Part shown: piece after piece, positions 24,619 through 33,306 of the stretch
How the letters are laid out: each line of letters starts with the position of its first letter
How positions within the stretch are numbered: position 1 is the first letter of the stretch
Source of the DNA: Streptomyces echinoruber
Lineage (GTDB): Bacteria > Actinomycetota > Actinomycetes > Streptomycetales > Streptomycetaceae
Length of the DNA stretch: 64,000 nucleotides
Direction: 5' to 3'
Assembly: GCF_014651135.1 (NCBI RefSeq)
Contig: NZ_BMWH01000014.1
Coordinates: forward strand, 1-64,000
The notes under the pieces: model-generated
Seen by the model: the letters and a program-made list of their open reading frames with translations, nothing else
Database searches by the model: none
What the model was told of the DNA's origin: nothing
Made by a program: the position numbers and the translations under genes

Positions 24619-25793
24619 TGGACGAGGCCCTGCTGAGGAGCCTCACGCCGAGCGTGATCGCCGTCCTCGTCCGCCGCGGAGCCGACTTCGCGGCGGCCGA
24701 GGACGCCGTGCAGGACGCGCTGGTCGAGGCACTCCGCTCCTGGCCGGCCGATCCCTCCCCCGGCTCTTCGGGCGAGGGGCACCCCCTTCGGGACGCGAAG
24801 GGCTGGCTGGTCACGGTGGCCTGGCGCAAGTTCCTCGACCAGACCCGGTCGGACGCCGCCCGCCGCCGGCGTGAGGAACGCGTCGACCAGGAGCCGGCGC
24901 CCGGACCCGCGCCCGCCGTGGACGACACGCTCCAGCTCTACTTCCTGTGCGCCCACCCGTCGCTGACGCCCTCGTCCGCGGTCGCGCTCACGCTGCGCGC
25001 CGTCGGCGGACTGACCACCCGCCAGATCGCCCGGGCCTACCTGGTACCCGAGGCGACCATGGCACAGCGCATCAGCCGGGCCAAGCGCACCGTCTCCGGC
25101 GTGCGATTCGACCAGCCCGGCGACGTCGCCACCGTGCTGCGCGTCCTCTACCTCGTCTTCAACGAGGGCTACTCCGGCGACCTCGACCTCGCCGCCGAGG
25201 CCATCCGGCTCACCCGGCAACTCGCGGCCCGGGTCGACCACCCCGAGGTGGCGGGGCTGCTCGCCCTCATGCTGCTCCACCACGCCCGGCGCGCCGCCCG
25301 CACCGCACCCGACGGCAGCCTGGTGCCGCTCGCGGAACAGGACCGCGGCCGGTGGGACACCGAGGCGATCGCCGAGGGCGTCACCCTCCTGCAGGCGGCC
25401 CTCGCCCGCGACCGGCTGGGCGAGTTCCAGGCCCAGGCCGCCATCGCGGCCCTCCACGCCGACGCGCCCACCGCCGAGGAGACCGACTGGGTGCAGATCG
25501 TCGAGTGGTACGACGAGCTCGTGCGCCTGACCGACAGCCCGATCGTCCGGCTCAACCGCGCGGTGGCCGTCGGCGAGGCCGACGGGCCGCGCGCCGGGCT
25601 GGCGGCGCTCGCGGCGCTGGACGACTCACTGCCCCGCCACGCCGCGGTGGCGGCGTACCTCCACGAGCGCGACGGCGATGTGGCGACGGCGGCACGGCTG
25701 TACGCCGAGGCGGCCCACCAGGCACCCAACACCGCCGAACGCGACTACCTGACACGCCAGGCAGCCAGACTCAACACCCGCCGGAACCGCTGA
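24618..25793 (+). CDS. ECF42-family RNA polymerase sigma factor
   Basis: 391 residues. Sigma region 2 (AVLVRRGADFAAAEDAVQDA), region 4 (TLRAVGGLTTRQIARAYLVP, MAQRISRAKRTV) and then a long C-terminal extension with DUF6596/TPR-like helices (FNEGYSG, ARRAART, LNRAVAVGEADGPRAGLAAL). The extension is characteristic of ECF42 and is needed for activity in studied members; no anti-sigma gene is present. It probably transcribes its own operon from the TGTCGA promoter upstream. Between regions 2 and the linker, PADPSPGSSGEGHPLRDAKGW includes about ten residues encoded by a palindromic mini-element; most relatives have a shorter loop. Confidence 0.94.
   Translation: MDEALLRSLTPSVIAVLVRRGADFAAAEDAVQDALVEALRSWPADPSPGSSGEGHPLRDAKGWLVTVAWRKFLDQTRSDAARRRREERVDQEPAPGPAPAVDDTLQLYFLCAHPSLTPSSAVALTLRAVGGLTTRQIARAYLVPEATMAQRISRAKRTVSGVRFDQPGDVATVLRVLYLVFNEGYSGDLDLAAEAIRLTRQLAARVDHPEVAGLLALMLLHHARRAARTAPDGSLVPLAEQDRGRWDTEAIAEGVTLLQAALARDRLGEFQAQAAIAALHADAPTAEETDWVQIVEWYDELVRLTDSPIVRLNRAVAVGEADGPRAGLAALAALDDSLPRHAAVAAYLHERDGDVATAARLYAEAAHQAPNTAERDYLTRQAARLNTRRNR
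24754..24788 (-). repeat. palindromic mini-element inserted in frame in the ECF42 sigma gene
   Basis: Read on the minus strand it is GGGGGTGCCCCTCGCCC, a short GAAGA loop, then GCCGGGGGAGG, the same architecture as the copies in hutH and the MFS gene. It extends the loop after sigma region 2.1 without breaking the frame. Confidence 0.7.
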
Positions 25794-26181
25794 CAGTCCG
25801 CGCCCGGCCCCTCCCACAGCACTCGACGCGGCCCCACGACCGAAGCGGCCACCTCACAGCCAGCGAGCGGGTGGGCGGGCCGAGACCGACTGCACGACGC
25901 GCTGCCGCATCGCACAGCCGCGGACCCTCAAGGGCTGTGGAACCGGCGGGTCTGCAGGACGCGAAATGCGCGTTTCCCGCAGGGGGAAGCCCCGGACCCC
26001 CTCCCTGCGCGCTGCGGCGCCTGTCCCAGCCGCCCCGCCGGATCAGCAGGTGCGGTCACGCGCCAGTGGAGGCAGGCCGGTCGGCTGGCGGCGTGTGGCA
26101 AACGGGCTAACTCTGTGCGTCCCCCGCCGGCTCGTGGGATGGAGGCAATAACGCTACTCGCAGACCACGGTCGGAGGAACA
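25794..26181. other. intergenic region without a supported gene
   Basis: The 388 bases after the ECF42 gene contain GC-rich palindromes, including a GCGCGTTTCCCGCAGGGGGAAGC region near 25968-25990, but no convincing gene. The base composition drops toward 26080-26180, where the promoter of the next gene probably lies; GGAGGAACA precedes its ATG. Confidence 0.35.
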
Positions 26182-26745
26182 ATGGCGATAGACGTCCGCA
26201 GGCTCGCACGGCACGGTTCGGGCTTGGCATCCACAGCTACGGTTCTGGCCACCGCAGCCGCGGTCCTCACGATGGCGCCTCCGGCTGCCGATGCCGTAGG
26301 CCCCCAGGGAGGGAAGGCCGCCGAGAAGAGGCAGATCGCCTCCTCGGTGCTGGGAGAGGACTTCAAGTTCACCCTGACCGCGCTGCGCTCCACGACCGAC
26401 CCGCTGCGCGCCTCGGTGCGCCTGAAGGTCTTCGTCCTGCGTGACGGTGTCTGGTCGTTGTCGGACCAGGTCCTGGTCGGACAGCCCGACAGCTGGTTCT
26501 GGTTCCCCCTCACCGGTAGGGGAGCGATCTGTGAGTTCTCGACCGCCAGCACCAACCCCGCGCCCATCATGGTGAGTCTGCTGATCACCCCGTCGATCGG
26601 CTGCTCCCCCACGGAGAACTTCGAGCTGCGCGACGGGAAGTTCTCCGCGGAGCCGAGCAGGGCGCACAAGCCGCGAGGCGCGGTGAGCGCCGGAGGCGGC
26701 GGCATGGCCGAGTCGGTTGCCGCACGGTTCCCACCGACTCGCTGA
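26182..26745 (+). CDS. secreted protein of unknown function
   Basis: 187 residues with a Sec signal peptide (STATVLATAAAVLTMAPPAADA). The mature part is beta-strand rich (FKFTLTALRS, ASVRLKVFVLRDGVWSL, SDQVLVGQPDSWFWFPL) and holds two cysteines (GAICEFS, SIGCSPT) that could form a disulfide. The last 30 residues are glycine-rich and disordered. Third-position GC is lower than in neighbouring genes (codons such as ATA, AGG, GGT), which hints at recent arrival. GGAGGAAC precedes the ATG. Not recognised; perhaps a streptomycete-specific extracellular protein. Confidence 0.65.
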   Translation: MAIDVRRLARHGSGLASTATVLATAAAVLTMAPPAADAVGPQGGKAAEKRQIASSVLGEDFKFTLTALRSTTDPLRASVRLKVFVLRDGVWSLSDQVLVGQPDSWFWFPLTGRGAICEFSTASTNPAPIMVSLLITPSIGCSPTENFELRDGKFSAEPSRAHKPRGAVSAGGGGMAESVAARFPPTR

Positions 26746-26847
26746 CCGGTCAGTGCTCCGCAGAGCCGGACCACTCGGACCGTGAGGGGCTCGCCGTGGC
26801 ACCCACCGGGACGGATCGGAGCCACGGCGTGCTGTTCCTGCGGCGGA

Positions 26848-27564
26848 CTACTGGTCCGTGGGCTCCGGCGCCGGAGCGACACCCGTCGGGCACGAGGCAC
26901 CCCAGTTCGTCTCGAACGGGTCACCCAGCTCGACCCCCGTCCCGCCCAGCCCGCAGTACCCGCCGGGGTTCTTGTCGAGGTACTGCTGGTGGTAGGCCTC
27001 CGCCGGGTAGAACGGGTGGTCGGCCGCGGGGATGATCTCCGTGGTGATCGTGCCGTGTCCGGCCGCGGTGAGGACCTTCTGGTAGGCGGCGCGGGAGGAC
27101 TCGGCGGCCGCCGCCTGGGCGGGGGAGTGGGTGAGGATGACGGAGCGGTACTGGGTGCCGACGTCGTTGCCCTGGCGGTAGCCCTGGGTGGGGTCGTGGG
27201 ACTCCCAGAAGGTCTGCAGGAGCTTCTCGTACGGCAGGACCTTCGGGTCGTGGACCACGCGGACCACCTCGGCGTGGCCGGTCAGGCCCGAGCAGACCTC
27301 CTCGTACGTGGGGTTCTCGGTGTAGCCGCCCTGGTAGCCGACCAGGGTCGTCCACACGCCCGCCGGGAGCTGCCAGAAGCGGCGTTCGGCGCCCCAGAAG
27401 CAGCCCAGGCCGAAGTCGGCGATCTCCAGGCCCTCGGGGTAGGGGCCCAGCAGCGGCGTACCGAGGACCGTGTGGCGCTCGGGGACCGCGAAGGCCGGCT
27501 CGGGGCGGCCGGGCAGGGCCTCCTCGGGGGTCGGCATCACGGGAGTACGGCGGTACAGGAACAT
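26848..27564 (-). CDS. msrA: peptide-methionine (S)-S-oxide reductase
   Basis: 238 residues. The catalytic GCFWGAERRFW motif with its nucleophilic cysteine is followed by TLVGYQGG, the HAEVVRVVHDP and DPTQGYRQGNDVGTQYRS blocks, and a C-terminal region with a resolving cysteine in GGYCGLGGTG. It repairs methionine S-sulfoxide in proteins using thioredoxin. Start at ATG 27564 behind GGGAGA; an upstream GTG exists at 27576. Confidence 0.96.
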   Translation of the reverse strand: MFLYRRTPVMPTPEEALPGRPEPAFAVPERHTVLGTPLLGPYPEGLEIADFGLGCFWGAERRFWQLPAGVWTTLVGYQGGYTENPTYEEVCSGLTGHAEVVRVVHDPKVLPYEKLLQTFWESHDPTQGYRQGNDVGTQYRSVILTHSPAQAAAAESSRAAYQKVLTAAGHGTITTEIIPAADHPFYPAEAYHQQYLDKNPGGYCGLGGTGVELGDPFETNWGASCPTGVAPAPEPTDQ

Positions 27565-27695
27565 CGGGTCTCCCACCTGGGTCGGGGCCTCGGTTCAGGT
27601 CAACGCGCAGGACGCCCTCGCCATTCCGGCTCGGCGTTCCGGGGCCTCCCGGCCGCCGCGCCGCCGGGACGCGCACGCGGGGGCGCGTGTGCGCC

Positions 27696-28814
27696 TCAGC
27701 GGTGCAGCGTCGCCGGGCTGCCTCCGTTCGCCTCGTAGCCCGCCACCGCCAGCGCGCGGTGGACGGCGAACTCCGCGGCCGGGTCCGCGGAGAGGGTCCA
27801 GGGCAGGGCGCCGACGTGGCCGTCGACATGTATGAGCTGCTGCATGGCCTCCGCCCAGCGCTCGGCGCGCACCAGGAAGAAGATCAGCAGGTGGCGGACG
27901 TGCGCGAGGACCGGGTCGTCGGGGCGGGCCGAGTGCACCGCGTGCAGCGCGCCGTGGATCGCCCTGGTCACGACCTCGCTCTGGTAGAAGCCGCGGACCA
28001 GGTTCACCTCGGGCAGGTGCTCGAAGACCGCGAACAGCGGCAGCGCGGCCAGCAGCGAGCCCCGGGGCGCGCGGGCGGCGGCCGCCTCGGCGAAGGAATA
28101 CGCCAGCTCGCGCGAGCCGTGCCACTTCTCGCACCAGTAGTGCAGCGCGGCCAGGTGCGCGCCCATGTGGTGCGGCGCCCGGTCCAGGATCTTCAGCCAC
28201 AGCTGCTCGAACTCCGGCCGGGAATAGGCCAGTCCGCGCGCCACCGCCAGCTCGACGATGTACGGGACCGGGTCGTCGGGGGCCAGCAGCGCCGCCTGCC
28301 CGCAGGCGTCCCGGGCCTCCTCCATGATGATCCGGAACTCGTCCGTGCCCGGTGTGGACGTCCGCCACGCCTGCTGCACCAGGAACTCGGCGTGCACGGC
28401 CGCGCCGCCCGGATCCTTGGGTGCCTCGGCCCGCCACACCCGCAGCCACTGCGCGCCGGGCACCTCGCTCACCCCGCCGGGCCGCTGCTGCAGCTCCAGC
28501 GCGGCGGCGCCCGCGAACGCCTGCACCCGCTGCCAGCGCAGCTCGCCCTCCTCCGCCGTGCCCGCGAGCAGGTGCGCGGCCGCCTTGTACTCCTGCGTGC
28601 GCTGCACCACGTCCAGGACGTCCAGCAGGTCCTCGTCGGGGCCGGGCAGGCGGACGTCCAGGTCCTCCTCGCGCACGAAGCCGTAGTCCGCGGGGTCCGC
28701 GGCGTCCGGGTGCCCGGGCGGAACCAGCTCGATCACGCCGCGCCGGCGCCTGAGGTACGGCAGCAGCGCGAAGCCGATCAGAACCACCGCCATCAGGACC
28801 CAGAGAATCTCCAT
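27696..28814 (-). CDS. membrane-anchored helical (TPR-like) protein, unknown function
   Basis: 372 residues, ATG at 28814. A single N-terminal membrane helix (ILWVLMAVVLIGFALLPYL) anchors a large cytoplasmic domain of alpha-helices with SEL1/TPR-like spacing (AEFLVQQAWRTS, ACGQAALLAPDDPVPYIVEL, HLAALHYWCEKWHGSRELA). No enzymatic motif. Conserved next to msrA and metB in streptomycetes, as far as I recall; divergent from metB. Function unknown, possibly a scaffold. Confidence 0.75.
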   Translation of the reverse strand: MEILWVLMAVVLIGFALLPYLRRRRGVIELVPPGHPDAADPADYGFVREEDLDVRLPGPDEDLLDVLDVVQRTQEYKAAAHLLAGTAEEGELRWQRVQAFAGAAALELQQRPGGVSEVPGAQWLRVWRAEAPKDPGGAAVHAEFLVQQAWRTSTPGTDEFRIIMEEARDACGQAALLAPDDPVPYIVELAVARGLAYSRPEFEQLWLKILDRAPHHMGAHLAALHYWCEKWHGSRELAYSFAEAAAARAPRGSLLAALPLFAVFEHLPEVNLVRGFYQSEVVTRAIHGALHAVHSARPDDPVLAHVRHLLIFFLVRAERWAEAMQQLIHVDGHVGALPWTLSADPAAEFAVHRALAVAGYEANGGSPATLHR

Positions 28815-28910
28815 GCCTCCAGCGAACCAGACGCCGCCGACAATTGGCCAACCCGTCACCACGACCTGTGGACAACCCGGGCCGCCGGGGTCCCGAGCGG
28901 CCTCACCGCC

Positions 28911-28971
28911 CGCCGCCCGCCGCCCGCATCCGCCGCCCGCCGCCCGCATCCGCCGCCCGCATCCGCCGCCC
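28911..28971. repeat. 20-bp GC-rich repeat in the promoter region of metB
   Basis: CGCCGCCCGCCGCCCGCATC occurs twice in tandem at 28911-28950, followed by two shortened copies (CGCCGCCCGCATC). The array lies between the divergent helical protein and metB genes, just upstream of a possible -10 box TACGCT at 28988-28993. Confidence 0.85.
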
Positions 28972-29000
28972 ACCGCTCCGGCGCATTACGCTCGGTCCCC

Positions 29001-30155
29001 ATGAGCGACAGGCACATCAGTCAGCACTTCGAGACCCTCGCGATCCACGCGGGCAACACCGCCGACCCCCTCACCGGCGCCGTCGTCCCGCCGATCTACC
29101 AGGTCTCCACCTACAAGCAGGACGGCGTCGGCGGCCTGCGCGGCGGCTACGAGTACAGCCGCAGCGCGAACCCGACCCGCACCGCCCTGGAGGAGAACCT
29201 CGCCGCCCTGGAGGGCGGCCGCCGGGGCCTTGCGTTCGCGTCCGGACTGGCGGCCGAGGACTGCCTGTTGCGTACGCTGCTCGCTCCCGGCGACCACGTG
29301 GTGATCCCCAACGACGCCTACGGCGGCACGTTCCGCCTCTTCGCGAAGGTCGTGTCGCGGTGGGGCGTGGAGTGGTCGGTGGCCGACAGCAGCGACCCGG
29401 CGGCGGTACGGGCCGCGCTCACCCCGAAGACCAAGGTCATCTGGGTGGAGACGCCGTCCAACCCGCTGCTCGGCATCACCGACATCGCCGCCGTCGCCCA
29501 GGTCGCCCGGGACGCCGGTGTCCGGCTTGTGGTCGACAACACCTTCGCCACGCCGTACCTGCAGCAGCCGCTGGCGCTCGGCGCGGACGTCGTCGTGCAC
29601 TCCCTGACCAAGTACATGGGCGGCCACTCCGACGTCGTCGGCGGCGCGCTGATCGTGGACGACGCCGAGCTCGGCGAGGAACTGGCCTACCACCAGAACG
29701 CGATGGGCGCGGTCGCCGGCCCCTTCGACTCCTGGCTGGTACTGCGCGGCACCAAGACGCTCGCGGTGCGCATGGACCGGCACAGCGAGAACGCCGCCAA
29801 GGTGGCCGACATGCTCACCCGGCACCCGCGCGTGAAGCAGGTGCTGTACCCCGGGCTGCCGGACCACCCGGGGCACGAGGTCGCCGCCAAGCAGATGCGG
29901 GCCTTCGGCGGCATGGTCTCCTTCCGGGTGGAGGGCGGCGAGGAGGCGGCCGTCGAGGTCTGCAACCGCGCCAGGGTCTTCACCCTCGGCGAGTCCCTCG
30001 GCGGCGTGGAGTCGCTGATCGAGCACCCGGGCCGGATGACGCACGCCTCGGCGGCCGGCTCGGCCCTGGAGGTGCCCGGCGACCTGGTGCGGCTGTCGGT
30101 GGGCATCGAGAACGTCGACGACCTGCTGGAGGACCTGCAGCAGGCCCTGGGCTGA
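29001..30155 (+). CDS. metB: cystathionine gamma-synthase/lyase (PLP enzyme)
   Basis: 384 residues of the Cys/Met metabolism PLP family. PLP lysine in VVHSLTKYMGGHSDVVGG, substrate arginine region RMDRHSENA, and the YEYSRSANPTR motif. Family members either make cystathionine from O-acyl-homoserine or split it to cysteine; sequence alone does not decide, and actinobacterial enzymes often do both. The ATG lies eight bases after a possible -10 box and lacks an upstream ribosome-binding site, so the transcript may be leaderless. Nearby msrA also belongs to sulfur metabolism. Confidence 0.92.
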   Translation: MSDRHISQHFETLAIHAGNTADPLTGAVVPPIYQVSTYKQDGVGGLRGGYEYSRSANPTRTALEENLAALEGGRRGLAFASGLAAEDCLLRTLLAPGDHVVIPNDAYGGTFRLFAKVVSRWGVEWSVADSSDPAAVRAALTPKTKVIWVETPSNPLLGITDIAAVAQVARDAGVRLVVDNTFATPYLQQPLALGADVVVHSLTKYMGGHSDVVGGALIVDDAELGEELAYHQNAMGAVAGPFDSWLVLRGTKTLAVRMDRHSENAAKVADMLTRHPRVKQVLYPGLPDHPGHEVAAKQMRAFGGMVSFRVEGGEEAAVEVCNRARVFTLGESLGGVESLIEHPGRMTHASAAGSALEVPGDLVRLSVGIENVDDLLEDLQQALG

Positions 30156-30230
30156 CCAGGAGCCGCCTGGCCCGACCAGGAACCGGGAAGGCTGACCAGG
30201 AGTCGGGCGGCTCGGTCAGGAGCCGGGCGG
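30151..30230. repeat. 20-bp tandem repeat, 4 copies, after metB
   Basis: Units GCTGACCAGGAGCCGCCTGG, CCCGACCAGGAACCGGGAAG, GCTGACCAGGAGTCGGGCGG and CTCGGTCAGGAGCCGGGCGG lie back to back from 30151. The metB stop codon is in the first unit. Confidence 0.88.
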
Positions 30231-30250
30231 GCTGCTCCGGGCCGGGCGGT

Positions 30251-30499
30251 TCACCAGCCCGTCAGGGGCGTCGTCGTCCGTGACGGCGGCTCCACCCAGG
30301 GGTGGACGTCGACCGCCCACACGGTGAACGCCACGGCCGCGGCGAGCAGCAGCAGCCACAGCAGCCGCCGGGCGAGCACCCGGCGGCGCAGCATGCGGCC
30401 GCCGACGCGCACGGCGTCCGCGTACACCTCCGGCGGCACCCGGGGCGCCGAGTGCTCCAGCAGGGCGCGGACGGCCGCCTCGCGCCGGGCGCGGTTCAC
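30251..30499 (-). CDS. small membrane protein coupled to a sigma factor gene
   Basis: 82 residues. Basic N-terminal cytoplasmic half (VNRARREAAVRALLEHSAPR), one membrane helix (RLLWLLLLAAAVAFTVWAV) and a short outer tail. The GTG start overlaps the sigma gene stop by four bases (GTGA). Position and topology would fit an anti-sigma factor, but it lacks a zinc-binding HxxxCxxC motif, so the role is inference. Confidence 0.7.
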   Translation of the reverse strand: MNRARREAAVRALLEHSAPRVPPEVYADAVRVGGRMLRRRVLARRLLWLLLLAAAVAFTVWAVDVHPWVEPPSRTTTPLTGW

Positions 30500-31011
30500 G
30501 GCGCGGCCACCGGCGCGGCGGGCGGCGCGCCGCCCACCGCGGGCGCGGAGCCGCGCGGCGGGTGCAGCAGGCGGGCGGCGGCACGGTCGCACAGCACACG
30601 CACGCGTTCCTGCGACAGTCCGAGCAGCGCGGCGGTCTGCTCCTCGGCGACCCCCTCGAACAGCCGCAGGACCAGCACCAGCCGTTCCCGCGGCGGCAGG
30701 GCCGCCAGCGGTCCCGCGGGGTGCGGGCGGGCCCGGCGGGGGAAGGGGGCGTGGTGCCACGCCTCGCGTGCGAAGCGGGCGGCCAGGTACTGGCGGGCGC
30801 GGTCGTAGGGGTCCTCGCCGCGCAGCCGGTCCCAGGTGGCGTAGGTGTGGCCGAGGGCGAGGGTGAGCAGGCGCCGCGCACGCGGGTTGTCGTGCGGGTC
30901 CTCCGCGGTGAGCAGCGTGGCGGCGTGCAGCAGCCGGCCGGCCGCACCCGTCGCGAACGCCTCGAACTCCCGGGCCCGGCGGGCGTCTTTGGCCGCATGC
31001 CGTTCTCGCAC
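30496..31011 (-). CDS. sigma-70 family (SigE/ECF-like) RNA polymerase sigma factor
   Basis: 171 residues, GTG at 31011 directly after GGGAGGGGAGG. Region 2 is recognisable though divergent (REFEAFATGAAGRLLHAATL, RLLTLALGHTYATWDRLRGE) and region 4 is clear (LPPRERLVLVLRLFEGVAEE, ALLGLSQERVRVLCDRAAA). The family annotated as SigE-like streptomycete sigma factors has this look. The tail is alanine/proline-rich. Its stop overlaps the small membrane protein gene, which may modulate it. An alternative is a non-sigma DNA-binding protein derived from this fold. Confidence 0.75.
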   Translation of the reverse strand: MRERHAAKDARRAREFEAFATGAAGRLLHAATLLTAEDPHDNPRARRLLTLALGHTYATWDRLRGEDPYDRARQYLAARFAREAWHHAPFPRRARPHPAGPLAALPPRERLVLVLRLFEGVAEEQTAALLGLSQERVRVLCDRAAARLLHPPRGSAPAVGGAPPAAPVAAP

Positions 31012-31396
31012 CGCGCCTCCCCTCCCGCCCGGGGCGCCCTGCCGCCCGGGGCAGCTCCCGGGGCGGCTTCGGGACTCGCGGGACCCCACTCCGCGTGCGG
31101 ACGGCACGACGGGCGCGTGCCGTCCGCACGCGACGAGGACCCGCTCTCATATGAGGCCAGGGGTGGGCTTTCGGTCAAGAGCCGCGCACACTCCCGTGCC
31201 GCCCCGCTCTGTCCGCCCCGCGCGCGTGACGCACCGGGGCGCCGGGTGACGGGCAGGCGCGCGTGGACTGCGTACGTGGACTGCGTACGTGGACTACGTA
31301 CTGGACTGGCCGCGCGCGTGGGCTTGCGGACTTCAGGAGGAGCGCACGCGTGGGCTTGCGGGCTTCAGAGGGACCGCGGGGGTGGCCTCATGGGCC
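31012..31396. repeat. intergenic region with 13-bp and longer tandem repeats
   Basis: GTGGACTGCGTAC occurs at 31263-31275 and 31276-31288 and, with one change, at 31289-31301. From about 31313 to 31390 a longer unit (GCGTGGGCTTGCGG-CTTCAGGAGG, about 33 bases) appears in two good and one decayed copy up to the MarR gene stop. The region before 31260 probably holds the promoter of the sigma operon near 31140-31170. Confidence 0.75.
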
Positions 31397-31933
31397 TCAG
31401 GAGGACTGCGGGGATTCCGCCGACGCGTCGGACGGGAGGACCTGGGCGGCGGCCTGGCGGGCGGAGAGCGCGGTGTTGAAGCGGGTGAGGAGGGCGCAGA
31501 ACGTCTCCCGTTCCTCCGGGGTCCAGTCGTGCGTCAGTTCGGCCATCAGCTGACGCCGGGACGACCGCACCTCCTCCAGGCGGGAGAGCCCGCGCGGGGA
31601 GAGCTGGAGGACCACCGCCCGGCCGTCCTCCGGATGGGAGGTGCGCTTGACGAGGCCGGTGTCGACCAGGGGAGCCACCTGCCGGGTGACCGTCGAGGAG
31701 TCGATGCCCATGCTCGCGGCGAGCGCCTTGACGCCCATCGGGCCCTCCGTGTCGAGGCGGTTGAGCAGCAGATAGGCGGCACGGTCCATGGAGTTGCGCA
31801 CCTGCCCGACCCCGCCGAGCCGGGTCTGTTCGGCGCGGCGGGCGAACACCGCCACCTCGTGCTGCAGCGTGTCGAGAACACGGGGGTCACCGACGGTCGT
31901 CATGTCCATCGACATTTCAGGTGTTGTGGGCAT
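31397..31933 (-). CDS. MarR-family transcriptional regulator
   Basis: 178 residues. Winged helix-turn-helix with LTHDW-type C-terminal dimer helix, DNA-reading region MGVKALAASMGIDSSTVTRQ and wing SHPEDGRAVVLQLSPRG. MarR dimers usually repress their own and a neighbouring gene and respond to small aromatic or oxidative signals. Start at ATG 31933 is tentative; ATG codons follow at residues 7 and 11. Divergent from ilvA across 143 bases, so ilvA could be in its regulon, though a link is not obvious. Confidence 0.9.
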   Translation of the reverse strand: MPTTPEMSMDMTTVGDPRVLDTLQHEVAVFARRAEQTRLGGVGQVRNSMDRAAYLLLNRLDTEGPMGVKALAASMGIDSSTVTRQVAPLVDTGLVKRTSHPEDGRAVVLQLSPRGLSRLEEVRSSRRQLMAELTHDWTPEERETFCALLTRFNTALSARQAAAQVLPSDASAESPQSS

Positions 31934-32076
31934 GGCCGGGGGCTCACTTCGGGAGGCTGCTGGGTTGGGGGACAGGGTACGCGGACCGGGGGCGGGACGT
32001 ACCGGCGCTGCGCAAACCCGTTCCGGAGGTTGGTCACACCGGTCGCCGCGCGCCGGGAACTGGGAGACTTGGGGGC

Positions 32077-33306
32077 ATGAACCACAGCACGGCCTCCTCC
32101 TCGCGGATCGTCACCCTCGACGACGTGCGCGGCGCGCAGAAGATGCTCGCGGGTGTGGCGCGGATGACCCCGATGGAGGGCAGCAGGCACCTCACCCGGC
32201 TGGTGGGTGCCCCGGTGCACCTCAAGTGCGAGAACCTGCAGCGCACCGGATCGTTCAAGCTGCGCGGCGCCTACGTCCGCATCGCCGGGCTGCTGCCGGA
32301 GGAGCGGGCCGCGGGTGTCGTGGCCGCGAGCGCGGGCAACCACGCGCAGGGCGTGGCGCTGGCCTCCTCGCTGCTGGGCGTGCGCGCCACGGTGTTCATG
32401 CCGAAGGGCGCCCCGCTGCCGAAGATCAGCGCCACCCGCGAGTACGGTGCCGAGGTGCGCCTGCACGGCCAGGTGGTCGACGAGACGCTCGCCGCGGCCA
32501 AGGAGTACGCGGCCACCACGGGCGCGGTGTTCATCCACCCCTTCGACCACCCCGACATCATCGCCGGGCAGGGCTCGGTCGGCCTGGAGATCCTGGAGCA
32601 GTGCCCGCAGGTGCGCACGGTCGTCGTCGGCATCGGCGGCGGCGGGCTCGCGGCCGGCATCGCGGTGGCCGTCAAGTCGCTGCGGCCGGACGTGCGGGTC
32701 GTCGGCGTGCAGGCGGAGGGCGCGGCGGCGTACCCGCCGTCGCTGGCGGCGGGGCGGCCGGTGGCGGTGCACAACCCGGCGACGATGGCCGACGGCATCC
32801 TGGTCGGCCGGCCCGGCGACGTGCCGTTCGGGATCATCGGCGAGCTGGTGGACGAGGTGCGCACGGTCACCGAGGACGAGCTGGCCGCGGCGCTGCTGCT
32901 GTGCCTGGAGCGGGCCAAGCTCGTGGTGGAGCCGGCCGGGGCGAGTCCCGTCGCCGCGCTGCTGAGCGCGCCGGAGGCCTTCGAGGGCCCGGTGGTCGCG
33001 GTGCTGTCCGGCGGCAACGTCGACCCGCTGCTGCTGCAGCGCCTGCTGCGCCACGGCATGGCCGCGCAGGGCCGCTACCTGGCCGTACGGCTGCGGCTGA
33101 CCGACCGGCCGGGGGCGCTCGCCACGCTCCTCGGGGTGTTGTCAGTGGTCGACGCTAACGTCCTCGATGTGAGCCACGTGCGGACCGACCCACGGCTGGG
33201 CCTCACGGAGGCGGAGGTGGAGCTGCACCTGGAGACGAAGGGCCCGGCGCACTGCGCCGAGGTCGGGCAGGCGCTGCGCGAGGCCGGTTACACGGTCATC
33301 GACTGA
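32077..33306 (+). CDS. ilvA: threonine ammonia-lyase with C-terminal ACT domain
   Basis: 409 residues. PLP lysine in RTGSFKLRGAYVR, phosphate-binding SAGNHAQGVALA and the IGGGGLAAGI glycine loop define the fold-type II serine/threonine dehydratases. One ACT domain at residues about 330-405 (AVRLRLTDRPGALATLLGVL) suggests amino-acid control; the single domain resembles the shorter, sometimes called catabolic, form rather than the classical two-domain IlvA. It gives 2-oxobutanoate for isoleucine and, in Streptomyces, propionyl-CoA for polyketides, joining the carboxylase at the left of the window. Confidence 0.93.
   Translation: MNHSTASSSRIVTLDDVRGAQKMLAGVARMTPMEGSRHLTRLVGAPVHLKCENLQRTGSFKLRGAYVRIAGLLPEERAAGVVAASAGNHAQGVALASSLLGVRATVFMPKGAPLPKISATREYGAEVRLHGQVVDETLAAAKEYAATTGAVFIHPFDHPDIIAGQGSVGLEILEQCPQVRTVVVGIGGGGLAAGIAVAVKSLRPDVRVVGVQAEGAAAYPPSLAAGRPVAVHNPATMADGILVGRPGDVPFGIIGELVDEVRTVTEDELAAALLLCLERAKLVVEPAGASPVAALLSAPEAFEGPVVAVLSGGNVDPLLLQRLLRHGMAAQGRYLAVRLRLTDRPGALATLLGVLSVVDANVLDVSHVRTDPRLGLTEAEVELHLETKGPAHCAEVGQALREAGYTVID

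Noticed and set aside
30302..30866. Plus-strand ORFs opposite the sigma factor and membrane peptide genes
   Set aside because: Arg/Ala-rich shadows; the minus-strand pair has strong ribosome-binding sites, overlap coupling and recognisable sigma regions.
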